NCBI GenBank assembly: GCA_014647935.1
Contig: BMQD01000008.1
Coordinates: 217,718 to 281,717 of the forward strand
Reading direction: 5' to 3'
DNA: 64,000 nucleotides
DNA from: Planomonospora parontospora
GTDB lineage: Bacteria; Actinomycetota; Actinomycetes; Streptosporangiales; Streptosporangiaceae
Each line of letters starts with the position of its first letter. The first letter of the stretch is position 1. Below the pieces are notes generated by a model, which saw only the letters and a program-made list of their open reading frames with translations, did no database searches and had not been told where the DNA came from. Positions 32,013 to 39,618 of the stretch are shown here, one piece after another. The translations under genes and the position numbers were made by a program.

Positions 32013-33194
32013 GTGTCGTTGCCACCGCTGGTAGAGCCGGCAGCCGAGCTGACCGTCGACGAGGTGCGCCGTTACTCGCGCCACCTGATCATCCCCGACG
32101 TGGGCATGGCCGGGCAGAAGCGCCTGAAGAACGCCAAGGTGCTCTGTGTGGGCGCCGGAGGGCTGGGATCCCCGGCCCTGCTGTACCTCGCGGCCGCGGG
32201 CGTCGGCACGCTGGGCGTCATCGACTTCGACGTCGTCGACGAGTCCAACCTGCAGCGCCAGGTCATCCACGGCCAGTCCGACGTCGGCCGGCCCAAGGCC
32301 GAGAGCGCCGCGGCCTCGGTCAGGGAGATCAACCCCCTGATCGACGTGGTCGTCCACAACGAGGTGCTGACCACCGAGAACGTCATGGAGGTCTTCTCCG
32401 GCTACGACCTCATCGTGGACGGCACCGACAACTTCGCCACCCGCTACATGGTGAACGACGCGGCGGTCCTCCTCGGCAAGCCGTACGTCTGGGGGTCGAT
32501 CTACCGCTTCGACGGCCAGGCCAGCGTCTTCTGGGCAGAGCACGGTCCCTGCTACCGCTGCCTCTACCCGGAGCCTCCGCCGCCCGGCATGGTCCCCTCC
32601 TGCGCCGAGGGCGGCGTGCTCGGCGTGCTGTGCGCGTCGATCGGCTCCATCCAGGTCAACGAGGCCATCAAGGTGCTCACCGGCATCGGCGAGCCACTGG
32701 TCGGCCGCCTGATGATCTACGACGCCCTGGAGATGACCTACCGCTCGGTCAAGGTCCGCAAGGACCCCGAGTGCGTGCTCTGCGGCAAGAACCCGACGGT
32801 CACCGAGCTGCTGGAGGACTACGAGGCGTTCTGCGGCGCGGTCTCCGCCGAGGCGCAGGAGGCGGCCTCCGGTTCGACGATCACCGCGGCCGAGCTCAAG
32901 TCCTGGCAGGACGCGGGTGAGAACGTCTACGTGGTCGACGTCCGCGAGCCGAACGAGTACGAGATCGTCTCCATCCCGGGCGCCGTGCTCATCCCCAAGG
33001 GCGAGTTCCTCAACGGCTCCGCCCTGGAGCGGCTCCCGCAGGACAAGAAGATCGTGCTGCACTGCAAGTCCGGCGCCCGCTCCGCCGAGTGCCTGGCGAT
33101 CGTCAAGAACGCCGGCTTCTCCGACGCGGTCCACGTCGGCGGCGGCGTGCTGAGCTGGATCAAGACGGTCGACCCGAGCCTGCCGGCCTACTAG
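32013..33194 (+). CDS. moeZ: MoeZ: adenylyltransferase/sulfurtransferase with rhodanese domain
   Basis: A 393-residue two-domain enzyme. The ThiF/MoeB domain (ELTVDEVRRYSRHLIIPDVG, VLCVGAGGLGSPALLYLA, DNFATRYMVND, zinc pairs CYRC and CVLC) adenylates the C-terminus of ThiS/MoaD/CysO-like sulfur carriers. The rhodanese domain (YVVDVREPNEYEI and active loop HCKSGARS) then forms the thiocarboxylate. It serves molybdopterin, thiamine or cysteine biosynthesis. M. tuberculosis keeps the homologue at Rv3206c. GTG 32013 has GGGAG upstream. Confidence 0.92.
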   Translation: MSLPPLVEPAAELTVDEVRRYSRHLIIPDVGMAGQKRLKNAKVLCVGAGGLGSPALLYLAAAGVGTLGVIDFDVVDESNLQRQVIHGQSDVGRPKAESAAASVREINPLIDVVVHNEVLTTENVMEVFSGYDLIVDGTDNFATRYMVNDAAVLLGKPYVWGSIYRFDGQASVFWAEHGPCYRCLYPEPPPPGMVPSCAEGGVLGVLCASIGSIQVNEAIKVLTGIGEPLVGRLMIYDALEMTYRSVKVRKDPECVLCGKNPTVTELLEDYEAFCGAVSAEAQEAASGSTITAAELKSWQDAGENVYVVDVREPNEYEIVSIPGAVLIPKGEFLNGSALERLPQDKKIVLHCKSGARSAECLAIVKNAGFSDAVHVGGGVLSWIKTVDPSLPAY

Positions 33195-33225
33195 GCCCGC
33201 CGGTCCGGCACCGCCGTCCGTACGG

Positions 33226-33254
33226 CGCCCCGTGGAGCACCGCTCCGCGGGGCG
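33226..33254 (+). terminator. moeZ terminator
   Basis: CGCCCCGTGGAGC (33226-33238) pairs with GCTCCGCGGGGCG (33242-33254), with one G-T wobble and an ACC loop, 32 nt after the stop codon. Confidence 0.65.
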
Positions 33255-33335
33255 TTCGCCGTTCTGGGGGAGGGCGCCGCCGGAGCGGGGACGCTCCGGC
33301 CGGGACGCGCGGCGGCCCGTCCGGGACGGACGCCG

Positions 33336-33638
33336 TCACTCCGGGGCGAGGGTGAGCCCTGACCGCGCGACGATCGCCTGCAGGGCCGCCACGTGCAGGG
33401 CGTAGGCCCGGCGTCCCTGGGGGGAGAGCTTGAGCCAGGTCCGGGGCCGCTTGCCGATGTATCCCTTGCGGATCTCCACGTATCCGGCGCCCTCCAGGGC
33501 GCTCGCGTGCTTGGAGAGCACCGAGTCGCTCACCCCCACCTGGTCGCGGACGAACCCGAACTCGGCCTCGTCCGCCGCGGCCAGCAGCGCGACGATCTGC
33601 AGCCGCGCGGGCGCGTGGATGACCGGGTCGAGTGCCAT
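33336..33638 (-). CDS. Winged-helix transcriptional regulator (single domain)
   Basis: A 100-residue regulator: PVIHAPARLQIVALLAAADE, FGFVRDQVGVSDSVLSKHAS, ALEGAGYVEIRKGYIGKRPR and TWLKLSPQGRRAYALH. It is the stand-alone winged-helix type related to MarR/PadR that usually controls an adjacent membrane gene. The start ATG at 33638 shares one base with the stop of the upstream gene (TGATG), so both are coupled. The TACTTTC-rich palindromes upstream of the pair are the likely operator. Confidence 0.82.
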   Translation of the reverse strand: MALDPVIHAPARLQIVALLAAADEAEFGFVRDQVGVSDSVLSKHASALEGAGYVEIRKGYIGKRPRTWLKLSPQGRRAYALHVAALQAIVARSGLTLAPE

Positions 33639-34132
33639 CACCGCCCCCTCTCGATCTTGTCGGCGTTGCGGCCGGAGATCCAGCGGGCGACGAGCGGGCC
33701 GGTGAGGGCCATCGCCGCGGTCATCCCGAGGCAGGCGTAGGTCGCGCCGTAGGGGACGCCGCTCAGGGTCAGGAAGACCGCCGCCGCCACCGTGCAGGCG
33801 ATGAGCACCAGCAGCCAGCCGGTGTAGCCCAGCATGCCCGCGGCGGAGATGACGCTCTTGTGGGCGCGCATCCGGCCGCTGCGGCCGATCGCGATGGAGG
33901 AGCCGGCGATCCCGGCCGCGGCCAGCACGGCGCCGGCGATCCGCAGCGGGACCGGGGTGAGGGGGTCGGCGGAGACCTGGATGAGGGTGGTGGACAGGCC
34001 GATGCCGACGACGAACCAGGTGGGGAACCACGGGATGGTGCGCACGGCCCGCGCCTGCGTGGCGCGGATGCCGGACAGGGCGCGGGCGGCCTCCTCGGGG
34101 GAGAGGTCCATGCTCTCGGGGGTCGCGTTCAT
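33638..34132 (-). CDS. Four-helix membrane protein, partner of regulator
   Basis: A 164-residue protein with an N-terminal cytoplasmic helix (SPEEAARALSGIRATQARAV) and four membrane helices (FPTWFVVGIGLSTTLIQVS, AGAVLAAAGIAGSSIAI, LGYTGWLLVLIACTVAAAVF, ACLGMTAAMALTGPLVARW). No family is recognised beyond the common pairing with a small winged-helix regulator in actinomycetes. ATG 34132 follows AAGGAG. It may be a stress-responsive membrane or efflux accessory protein; that is inference. Confidence 0.72.
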   Translation of the reverse strand: MNATPESMDLSPEEAARALSGIRATQARAVRTIPWFPTWFVVGIGLSTTLIQVSADPLTPVPLRIAGAVLAAAGIAGSSIAIGRSGRMRAHKSVISAAGMLGYTGWLLVLIACTVAAAVFLTLSGVPYGATYACLGMTAAMALTGPLVARWISGRNADKIERGR

Positions 34133-34176
34133 GAGGACTCCTTCTCCGGGCGGCTTCCCGCCGGGTCTTCCCTTCT

Positions 34177-34227
34177 CTTTCCAATAAGGAAAGTACTTTC
34201 TACTTTCCATGTCGTCAAGTACTTTCC
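34177..34227. promoter_or_regulatory. Operator cluster: palindromes and TACTTTC repeats
   Basis: GAAAGTACTTTC (34189-34200) is a perfect 12-bp palindrome. CTTTCC-AATAA-GGAAAG (34177-34193) overlaps it. TACTTTC recurs at 34194, 34201 and 34220. The AT-rich cluster lies just upstream of the membrane-protein/regulator operon, 45 nt from its start. Confidence 0.65.
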
Positions 34228-34276
34228 GCGGTCCCTGATCTGAGGGGAACGGGGAATGGCACCGGCCCGGCCGCAT

Positions 34277-34290
34277 TAAGGTCGGGGGCG
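34277..34290 (+). promoter_or_regulatory. -10 element giving leaderless mRNA of cassette 1
   Basis: TAAGGT at 34277-34282 is followed by 7 nt and GTG 34290. Confidence 0.55.
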
Positions 34291-35021
34291 TGAACGACGT
34301 GCCGGGTCGGCGGCGGGTGCGGTCCGCGCTGGTGGCGGCGTCCGCGCTCACCCTGACCTGCGCGGCTGTGGCCGGCGTCGCCGCGAGCGCCGCGGGAGCC
34401 GAGCTCACCCGGGGCCCGAGCGCGGTCGAGCTGGACCGGGCGGCCGCCGCGGAGGTGGCCCGCCGCTGGCGGGTCTGGCCCGCGGGGAAGGTCTTCCCCG
34501 AGACGGTGCGCTACTCCGCCGAGCAGGGCGGGACCGAGCGGGCCCGCCGGGTGGGCATCTCACCGGAGACGGACTGCGGCCGGGCGGTGGACGCCGCGCT
34601 GCGGAAGGCGCTGACCCGGGCGGGCTGCCGGGGGATCCTGCGCGCCACCTACCTCGACGCGCTCCAGGGCGTCGTCCTCACCATCGGCGTCGCGGCGTTC
34701 CCCGGAGAGGGCCCGGCGGCCTCCGCCATGGCGGGGCTCCCCCGGGGCGGGCGCCCCTCCCCGGGGCTGCGGGCCCTGGCTTTCTCCGGCACGGTCGCCG
34801 ACCGGTTCATCCAGGCGGGCCGGCAGGCGAGCACGGCGCGCGCGGGCGGGCCGTACCTGGTGATGGTCACCGCCGGGCGGGTCGACGGGCGCCCGGCGAA
34901 GACGGCCGGCAGGCAGCGGCCGACCATGTTCGCCTTCACCGGCGACATCGCCGACCGGATCCTCGCGAACCTGTCCACCCCCGCCCGGCCGGACTGCTCC
35001 GCTCCGGAGTGGCGGTGCTGA
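34290..35021 (+). CDS. Exported Cys-containing partner protein, cassette 1
   Basis: A 243-residue protein with a signal peptide or N-terminal anchor (RSALVAASALTLTCAAVAGV). The mature domain has RRWRVWPAGKVFPETVRY, RRVGISPETDCGRAVDAALR, AGCRGILRATYLDALQGVVL and TIGVAAFP, and ends DCSAPEWRC. It is clearly paralogous to the protein at 36505-37458: both share (R)W-x-WPA-x-x-VFP, RRVGI-PET-x-C, GCR-x-LLRATY and a pair of Cys at the extreme C-terminus. I recognise no named family. The stop overlaps the start of the following subtilase gene by 7 nt. Confidence 0.75.
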   Translation: MNDVPGRRRVRSALVAASALTLTCAAVAGVAASAAGAELTRGPSAVELDRAAAAEVARRWRVWPAGKVFPETVRYSAEQGGTERARRVGISPETDCGRAVDAALRKALTRAGCRGILRATYLDALQGVVLTIGVAAFPGEGPAASAMAGLPRGGRPSPGLRALAFSGTVADRFIQAGRQASTARAGGPYLVMVTAGRVDGRPAKTAGRQRPTMFAFTGDIADRILANLSTPARPDCSAPEWRC

Positions 35022-36409
35022 GGCGGACGTCCCGGTGGCCGTCCCGGTGGACATCGCGGTGGACGCCGCGGCGGGCGGCTCGCCGTGCGAACGGCCGGCC
35101 GGGCGGTCCGGCGGCCGGGCGGAGGGCCCGAGGGACGGCCGGCCGGGCGGTCCGGTGGGCGGCCGCGGCGGGGGCGTCGGCCGTGCTCGCCTGCGGGCTC
35201 GTCCCGGTCCTGCCCGCCGGGAGCGCCCACGCCGACGAGGTCAGGAGCAGGCAGCGGGAGGTGCTGCGGACCCTGGACCTGCCCCGGGCCTGGCGGACCT
35301 CCCAGGGGCAGGGGGTGACGGTCGCGGTGCTGGACTCCGGCGTGGACGCGCGCCACCGCGACCTGGCGGGCTCGGTGACCGAGGGCAGGGACTTCACGGC
35401 GGGGGCCAACCCGCCGGGTACGGTGCCCCCGCGGCTGCACGGCACCTACATGGCCTCCCTGATCGCCGGGCACGGCCACGGCCCGGGCGGCGCCGACGGG
35501 GTGATCGGGGTCGCGCCCCGGGCGCGCGTGCTTTCGGTGCGGGTGATCCTGGAGGACGAGGAGCCCGGCTTCCGGGAGTTCAACGCCGCCGAGCGGTTCG
35601 AGGACGTGGTGGCCAGGGGCATCAGGTACGCCGTGGACCGCGGCGCAGACGTGATCAACATGTCGATCTCGAAGGAGCTGGCCACCGGCGAGGAGCGGGC
35701 GGCGATCCGCTACGCGGTCTCCCGGGGGGTGGTGCTCGTGGCGGCGGCCGGGAACGAGGGCGCGGGCGGGGCCGCCGACGGAGGGTACGCGCCCTACTCC
35801 TACCCGGCGTCCTTCCCGGGGGTGGTCTCGGTGGCGGCCACGGGGCCGGGCCTGCGCCGGGCCTCCTTCTCCAACGCCAACCCCTCGGTCCTGGTGGCCG
35901 CACCGGGTGTGGACGTCCTCGGCGCGGGTCCCGGCGACGCCTACTGGGTCGGCCGCGGCACCTCCCAGGCGACCGCGCTGGTCTCCGGCGTGGCCGCGCT
36001 GATCAAGTCGGAGCATCCGGAGATGTCGCCCGCGCTGGTGGTGCAGGCGCTCACCGCCGGCGCGACCCGGCGGCCGGCCGGCGGCTACGACACCGGCACG
36101 GGTTTCGGCGTGGTCAACGCCGCCCGGGCGCTCGCCGAGGCGGACCGGATCTCCCGCCACACCCACACCGCCTCGGGACCCGGCGCCCACGACCCGGATC
36201 GCCCGCTGGGCGCGGGTTCCCGGGCGGCCGGGCCGGTCCGGGTGGTCCACCGGGACCGGCGCAGGATCGCCGTGCACGCGGGGGTGGCGCTGACCGGCGG
36301 GATCGGCGCCGTCGCGTCCCTCGCGGTGATCGCGGTCGTCGCCGGGCGGGTGCGGGCGGCGGACCCGGCGCCCGCCCCGGCCGCCCCGGAGCCCGTGGCC
36401 GCGCCCTGA
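35015..36409 (+). CDS. Mycosin-like subtilisin protease (S8), cassette 1
   Basis: A 464-residue exported and membrane-tethered serine protease. An Arg-rich N-terminus and a hydrophobic stretch (AAAAGASAVLACGLVPVLPAG) precede the S8 domain with Asp107 (VAVLDSGVD), His142 (LHGTYMASLIAG) and Ser317 (GTSQATALVSG), all present, plus the Asn in AAAGNEG. A single C-terminal helix (GVALTGGIGAVASLAVIAVV) anchors it. The layout matches mycosins (MycP) of type VII secretion, but no other T7SS genes are nearby. GTG 35015 begins GTGCTGAGGCGG, as in the second copy. Confidence 0.85.
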   Translation: MLRRTSRWPSRWTSRWTPRRAARRANGRPGGPAAGRRARGTAGRAVRWAAAAGASAVLACGLVPVLPAGSAHADEVRSRQREVLRTLDLPRAWRTSQGQGVTVAVLDSGVDARHRDLAGSVTEGRDFTAGANPPGTVPPRLHGTYMASLIAGHGHGPGGADGVIGVAPRARVLSVRVILEDEEPGFREFNAAERFEDVVARGIRYAVDRGADVINMSISKELATGEERAAIRYAVSRGVVLVAAAGNEGAGGAADGGYAPYSYPASFPGVVSVAATGPGLRRASFSNANPSVLVAAPGVDVLGAGPGDAYWVGRGTSQATALVSGVAALIKSEHPEMSPALVVQALTAGATRRPAGGYDTGTGFGVVNAARALAEADRISRHTHTASGPGAHDPDRPLGAGSRAAGPVRVVHRDRRRIAVHAGVALTGGIGAVASLAVIAVVAGRVRAADPAPAPAAPEPVAAP

Positions 36410-36492
36410 CCGGGCTCCCGTGCCCGCGTCGCGGGCGCTCTCCGTGACGCCACAAACACGGTCCGGCGATGGGGCCGGAGAAGGGCGCGACG

Positions 36493-36505
36493 TAGCATCG
36501 GAGTA
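36493..36505 (+). promoter_or_regulatory. -10 element giving leaderless mRNA of cassette 2
   Basis: TAGCAT at 36493-36498 is followed by 6 nt (CGGAGT) and ATG 36505. Confidence 0.55.
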
Positions 36506-37458
36506 TGTCGCAGCCCGGGAGGTCCCAGGAGCCGGAACGGCACCTGGAAACCTCGCCGCCGCGTGCCCGCGGAGGCTGGCCGCCGGCGGGCGCCGGGGTG
36601 CGGCGCGCCGGGGCCGCGCGGGCCCGGGAAGGCCCTCCACGCGCCACCGCCCGCCGGGCCAGGGTCCGTCCCTGGCCCCAGACGTTCCGCGACCGGGCGG
36701 CGGTCCGCCCCGCCGAGGCGGCCTCGATCGAGCAGGGGGTCCGGCTCCGCGCGCTCTTCCTGCTGCTGGTCGGGATGATCCTCGCCATCGCCGCGACGGA
36801 CGTGCTGACCGGCGCGGTCGGCCTGCTCCGCGAGACCGCCTCCCGCCCGCTGACCGAGGCCGAGAAGGCGCGCTACGTCCAGGAGGACATCGCCGGGCGG
36901 TGGCACACCTGGCCGGCGACGCTGGTCTTCCCCTCGGAACTGGAGTACATCGGCCTCGGCCGGGTCCAGCTCTACGCCCGCAGGGTCGGCATCGCCCCCG
37001 AGACGGCCTGCCGCTCCGGCACGGACGCCGCGGTCGGGTCGGTCCTGGAGGAGCACGGGTGCCGCACGCTGCTGCGTGCCACGTACGTCGACCAGACGTC
37101 CACGTTCGCGGTCACCGTCGGCGTCGCCGTCATGGAGGACGCCGAGCGGCGGCAGGCGGTGGCGGGAGACCTGTCGAACGACGACCGGGTGGGCGTCCGG
37201 CCGGTGGCCTTCCGCGGCACCGCCACGGAGCTGTTCGGCGCGGCCCAGCGCCAGCGCAACGCCTGGGTGGGGGTCGGGCCGTACATCGTCTTCTCCACCG
37301 CCGGTTACACCGACGGCCGCACCCGCCAGGCGGTCGCCCCCGAGGAGATCCCGCACAGCGAGCTGTGGCCGACGGCCCAGGCCGTGGCCGGGCGCATCGC
37401 GCACGCGCTGGGCGACGAGCCCGCCGTGCCCCGCTGCACCCAGGGGAACGTGTGCTGA
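36505..37458 (+). CDS. Membrane-anchored Cys-containing partner protein, cassette 2
   Basis: A 317-residue paralogue of the protein at 34290-35021. It carries a longer, Arg/Pro-rich cytoplasmic N-terminus (1-80) and a membrane helix (RALFLLLVGMILAIAATDVL). The external domain has GRWHTWPATLVFPSELEY, RRVGIAPETACRSGTDAAVG, HGCRTLLRATYVDQTSTFAV and TVGVAVMEDAE, and ends PRCTQGNVC. Four Cys are at equivalent positions in both copies, suggesting two conserved disulfides. It overlaps the next subtilase by 7 nt. Confidence 0.75.
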   Translation: MSQPGRSQEPERHLETSPPRARGGWPPAGAGVRRAGAARAREGPPRATARRARVRPWPQTFRDRAAVRPAEAASIEQGVRLRALFLLLVGMILAIAATDVLTGAVGLLRETASRPLTEAEKARYVQEDIAGRWHTWPATLVFPSELEYIGLGRVQLYARRVGIAPETACRSGTDAAVGSVLEEHGCRTLLRATYVDQTSTFAVTVGVAVMEDAERRQAVAGDLSNDDRVGVRPVAFRGTATELFGAAQRQRNAWVGVGPYIVFSTAGYTDGRTRQAVAPEEIPHSELWPTAQAVAGRIAHALGDEPAVPRCTQGNVC

Positions 37459-38648
37459 GGCGGTGGCGGCTCCGGGCGCTGGGCGCGCCGGCCGTCGCCC
37501 TCACGCTGGTCGCCGGGCCGGTCGCGGCGCCGGCCGCCGCCGACGTCCGGGAGGACCAGCGCTGGGTGCTGGAGGCCCTCAACGTCGGGCAGGCCTGGAA
37601 GGCCACCAGGGGCGCGGGGGTCACCGTGGCCCTGGTGGACGGCGAGGTGGACGCGGAGGTCGCCGAGCTGCGGGGCCGGGTCACCGCCGGGCCCGCCATG
37701 GGATCGGCCGGGCCGGACGGCGCCGGCGGCGGCGAGTCCGCCGGGCGGCGGCACGGCACCGCGATGGCCTCCCTCATCGCCGGGGCGGGCCGGGGCGACG
37801 GCGGCCTGCTCGGCGTCGCCCCGGAGGCACGGGTCCTGTCGCTGCCGCTGGTGCTCGACGGGGATCTCCCCGCGGCCTCGGACGACGACCTGCGCACCCG
37901 CGGGGACAGCCCGCTGGCCCGGGCGATCCGCTACGCCGCCGACCACGGGGCCGACGTCGTGAGCATGTCGCTGGGCGCCTACGGCCCGCACCGGGCCGAG
38001 CGGGAGGCGGTCTCCTACGCGCTCTCCCGGGGGGTGGTACTCGTCGCGGCGGCGGGCAACGACGGCGACAGCGAGCAGACCGAGCGCGCCGGCACCTCCT
38101 TCTGGAACTTCCCGGCCGGATACTCCGGCGTCATCGGGGTGGGGGCGGTCGACCGGGAGGGCAGGCCCGCCCCGTTCAGCAGCGACAACCTGTCGGTCCT
38201 GGTCTCGGCGCCGGGCGTGGACGTGCCGGTGGTGGTCCCCGGCGGGAGGTACGAGTCCTCGGAGGGGACGAGTTCGGCGACCGCGCTGGTGGCGGGGATC
38301 GCCGCCCTCATCAAGGCGGAGCACCCGCGGATGCCGCCGGACATGGTCGCGCGCGCCATCGCCGCCACGGCGGACTCGGGCCCGGTACCCGGATACGACG
38401 AGTACGTCGGGTTCGGCACGGTGGACGCCGGGAAGGCCCTCGCCCGGGCTGGGGAGCTGATGGCGGCCGCGGCCCCGGTCCCGGTGGACGAGAAGCACCG
38501 CTTCGGTGGAGGAGCGCTCCCGGAGGAGGCGCCCCGGCCGGGCGCCGACCCGTTCCGCCTCTGGCTGTACGGCGCCGGCCTGGTCCTCGGGGTGCTCGCC
38601 TTCGCCGGGGCCGTGGTCGTCCTCACCCGGAGACCCGCGTCGCGGTGA
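37452..38648 (+). CDS. Mycosin-like subtilisin protease (S8), cassette 2
   Basis: A 398-residue exported subtilase. A signal-like N-terminus (LRALGAPAVALTLVAGPVAA) leads to the S8 domain with Asp63 in VALVDGEVD, His101 (RHGTAMASLIAG) and Ser274 (GTSSATALVAG), with the oxyanion Asn in AAAGNDG. The Asp motif is DGE rather than the usual D-S/T-G, which is unusual but keeps the catalytic Asp. A C-terminal helix (LWLYGAGLVLGVLAFAGAVVVL) anchors it. GTG 37452 lies inside the end of the partner gene, with the same GTGCTGAGGCGG junction as cassette 1. Confidence 0.85.
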   Translation: MLRRWRLRALGAPAVALTLVAGPVAAPAAADVREDQRWVLEALNVGQAWKATRGAGVTVALVDGEVDAEVAELRGRVTAGPAMGSAGPDGAGGGESAGRRHGTAMASLIAGAGRGDGGLLGVAPEARVLSLPLVLDGDLPAASDDDLRTRGDSPLARAIRYAADHGADVVSMSLGAYGPHRAEREAVSYALSRGVVLVAAAGNDGDSEQTERAGTSFWNFPAGYSGVIGVGAVDREGRPAPFSSDNLSVLVSAPGVDVPVVVPGGRYESSEGTSSATALVAGIAALIKAEHPRMPPDMVARAIAATADSGPVPGYDEYVGFGTVDAGKALARAGELMAAAAPVPVDEKHRFGGGALPEEAPRPGADPFRLWLYGAGLVLGVLAFAGAVVVLTRRPASR

Positions 38649-38808
38649 GGATCGGCGTCCCGGGCGCCCGCGCCCCCCCCCCGGGACGCCCGGTGCGTCC
38701 GGAGCGGCCGACTCGATTCGAACGCGTTTCGGACACCGTTCGGGCACTGTTCGGCCGCGGTGGCACCGGTGTCGGCCTTTCCGGCTCCGCGGGCCGGGGA
38801 AGATTCGC

Positions 38809-38823
38809 TAGGGTCGCGCATCA
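38809..38823 (+). promoter_or_regulatory. -10 element near start of 38823 gene
   Basis: TAGGGT at 38809-38814 lies 8 nt before ATG 38823; no ribosome site is present. Confidence 0.45.
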
Positions 38824-39191
38824 TGGGGTACGAGTTGCGGGTGGAGCGCCCGGCGCCGCTCACGTTCGCGGAGCTCGCGGACGTGCTGGGGCGGGCGGGG
38901 TTCGAGTACCGCGGTTCGCAGGAGGCGGGTGAGGTCCTCGCGCGCCACGGCGACGGGGTCCACGTCGTCGCCGCCTGGAACGGGACGCTGTCCGGCGCGC
39001 CCGGGTCCGACTGGCAGGTGGCGCAGCTGGTCCGGGTGTCCGCGCTGCTCGGCGCGCACCTGGTCGGCGAGGACGGCGAGTCCTACACGGTCCGCGACGG
39101 CGTCGTCGAGCAGGTGAACGGCTCCGCGTCCTACGAGTTCGGCAGGATCGACGAGATCCTCGCGGCCGGTCCCGCCGTATGGCGGAGCTAG
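38823..39191 (+). CDS. Hypothetical protein, 122 residues
   Basis: A small soluble protein: MGYELRVERPAPLTFAELAD, VLGRAGFEYRGSQEAGEVLA, HVVAAWNGTLSGAPGSDWQV and AQLVRVSALLGAHLVGEDGE. I do not recognise a family. The alternating hydrophobic pattern suggests a compact alpha/beta domain, and no Cys or membrane segment is seen. Its end overlaps the MGMT-like gene by 13 nt (39179-39191), so both are coexpressed. ATG 38823 was chosen over the frame opening at 38760 because the promoter lies between. Confidence 0.65.
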   Translation: MGYELRVERPAPLTFAELADVLGRAGFEYRGSQEAGEVLARHGDGVHVVAAWNGTLSGAPGSDWQVAQLVRVSALLGAHLVGEDGESYTVRDGVVEQVNGSASYEFGRIDEILAAGPAVWRS

Positions 39192-39547
39192 GCCGCCGGG
39201 GCGATCCCACTCCGTACGCCGAGCGGGTGCTGGACCTGGTCGAGCGCATCCCGCCCGGCAGGGTGATGTCCTACGGCGACATCGCCGAATACCTCGGTGA
39301 GGGCGGCCCCCGGCAGGTCGGCAGGGTGATGTCCGTCTGGGGAGGCGGCGTCCCCTGGTGGCGGGTGGTGCGTGCCGACGGCACCCCGCCCTCCTGCCAC
39401 GAGCGGCGCTGCCTCGACCACTGGCGGGAGGAGGGCACCCCGCTGCGGGGCGGGCGGGCGGACATGCGTCTCGCCAGATGGGACGGTCATCCGCAGGCGA
39501 CCGGTGAGTCCGGGAAACGGCCGCCGAGTCCGGAGCGCGACCGGTAA
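39179..39547 (+). CDS. Alkyltransferase-like protein (MGMT family, no active Cys)
   Basis: A 122-residue protein of the O6-alkylguanine-DNA alkyltransferase DNA-binding domain: YAERVLDLVERIPPGRVMSY, GDIAEYLGEGGPRQVGRVMS and the active-site strand VPWWRVVRADGTPP. The methyl-accepting Cys of PCHR is Trp, so it is an alkyltransferase-like (ATL) protein, which binds O6-alkylguanine and hands lesions to nucleotide excision repair. The His of the usual PWHR is also Trp here, which is atypical. Rv3204 is the positional counterpart in M. tuberculosis. Confidence 0.82.
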   Translation: MAELGRRGDPTPYAERVLDLVERIPPGRVMSYGDIAEYLGEGGPRQVGRVMSVWGGGVPWWRVVRADGTPPSCHERRCLDHWREEGTPLRGGRADMRLARWDGHPQATGESGKRPPSPERDR

Positions 39548-39618
39548 CCGGTTTCTGCGGGGCCCACTAACATGGCGGGGGACGGACAGCTCTCTGCCCG
39601 AAAGGCGGTGCCTCCCCC

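Noticed and set aside
34290-38648. A type VII secretion locus around the mycosin-like proteases
   Set aside because: No EccB/C/D/E, Esx or PE/PPE-like genes are adjacent; only the protease resemblance remains.
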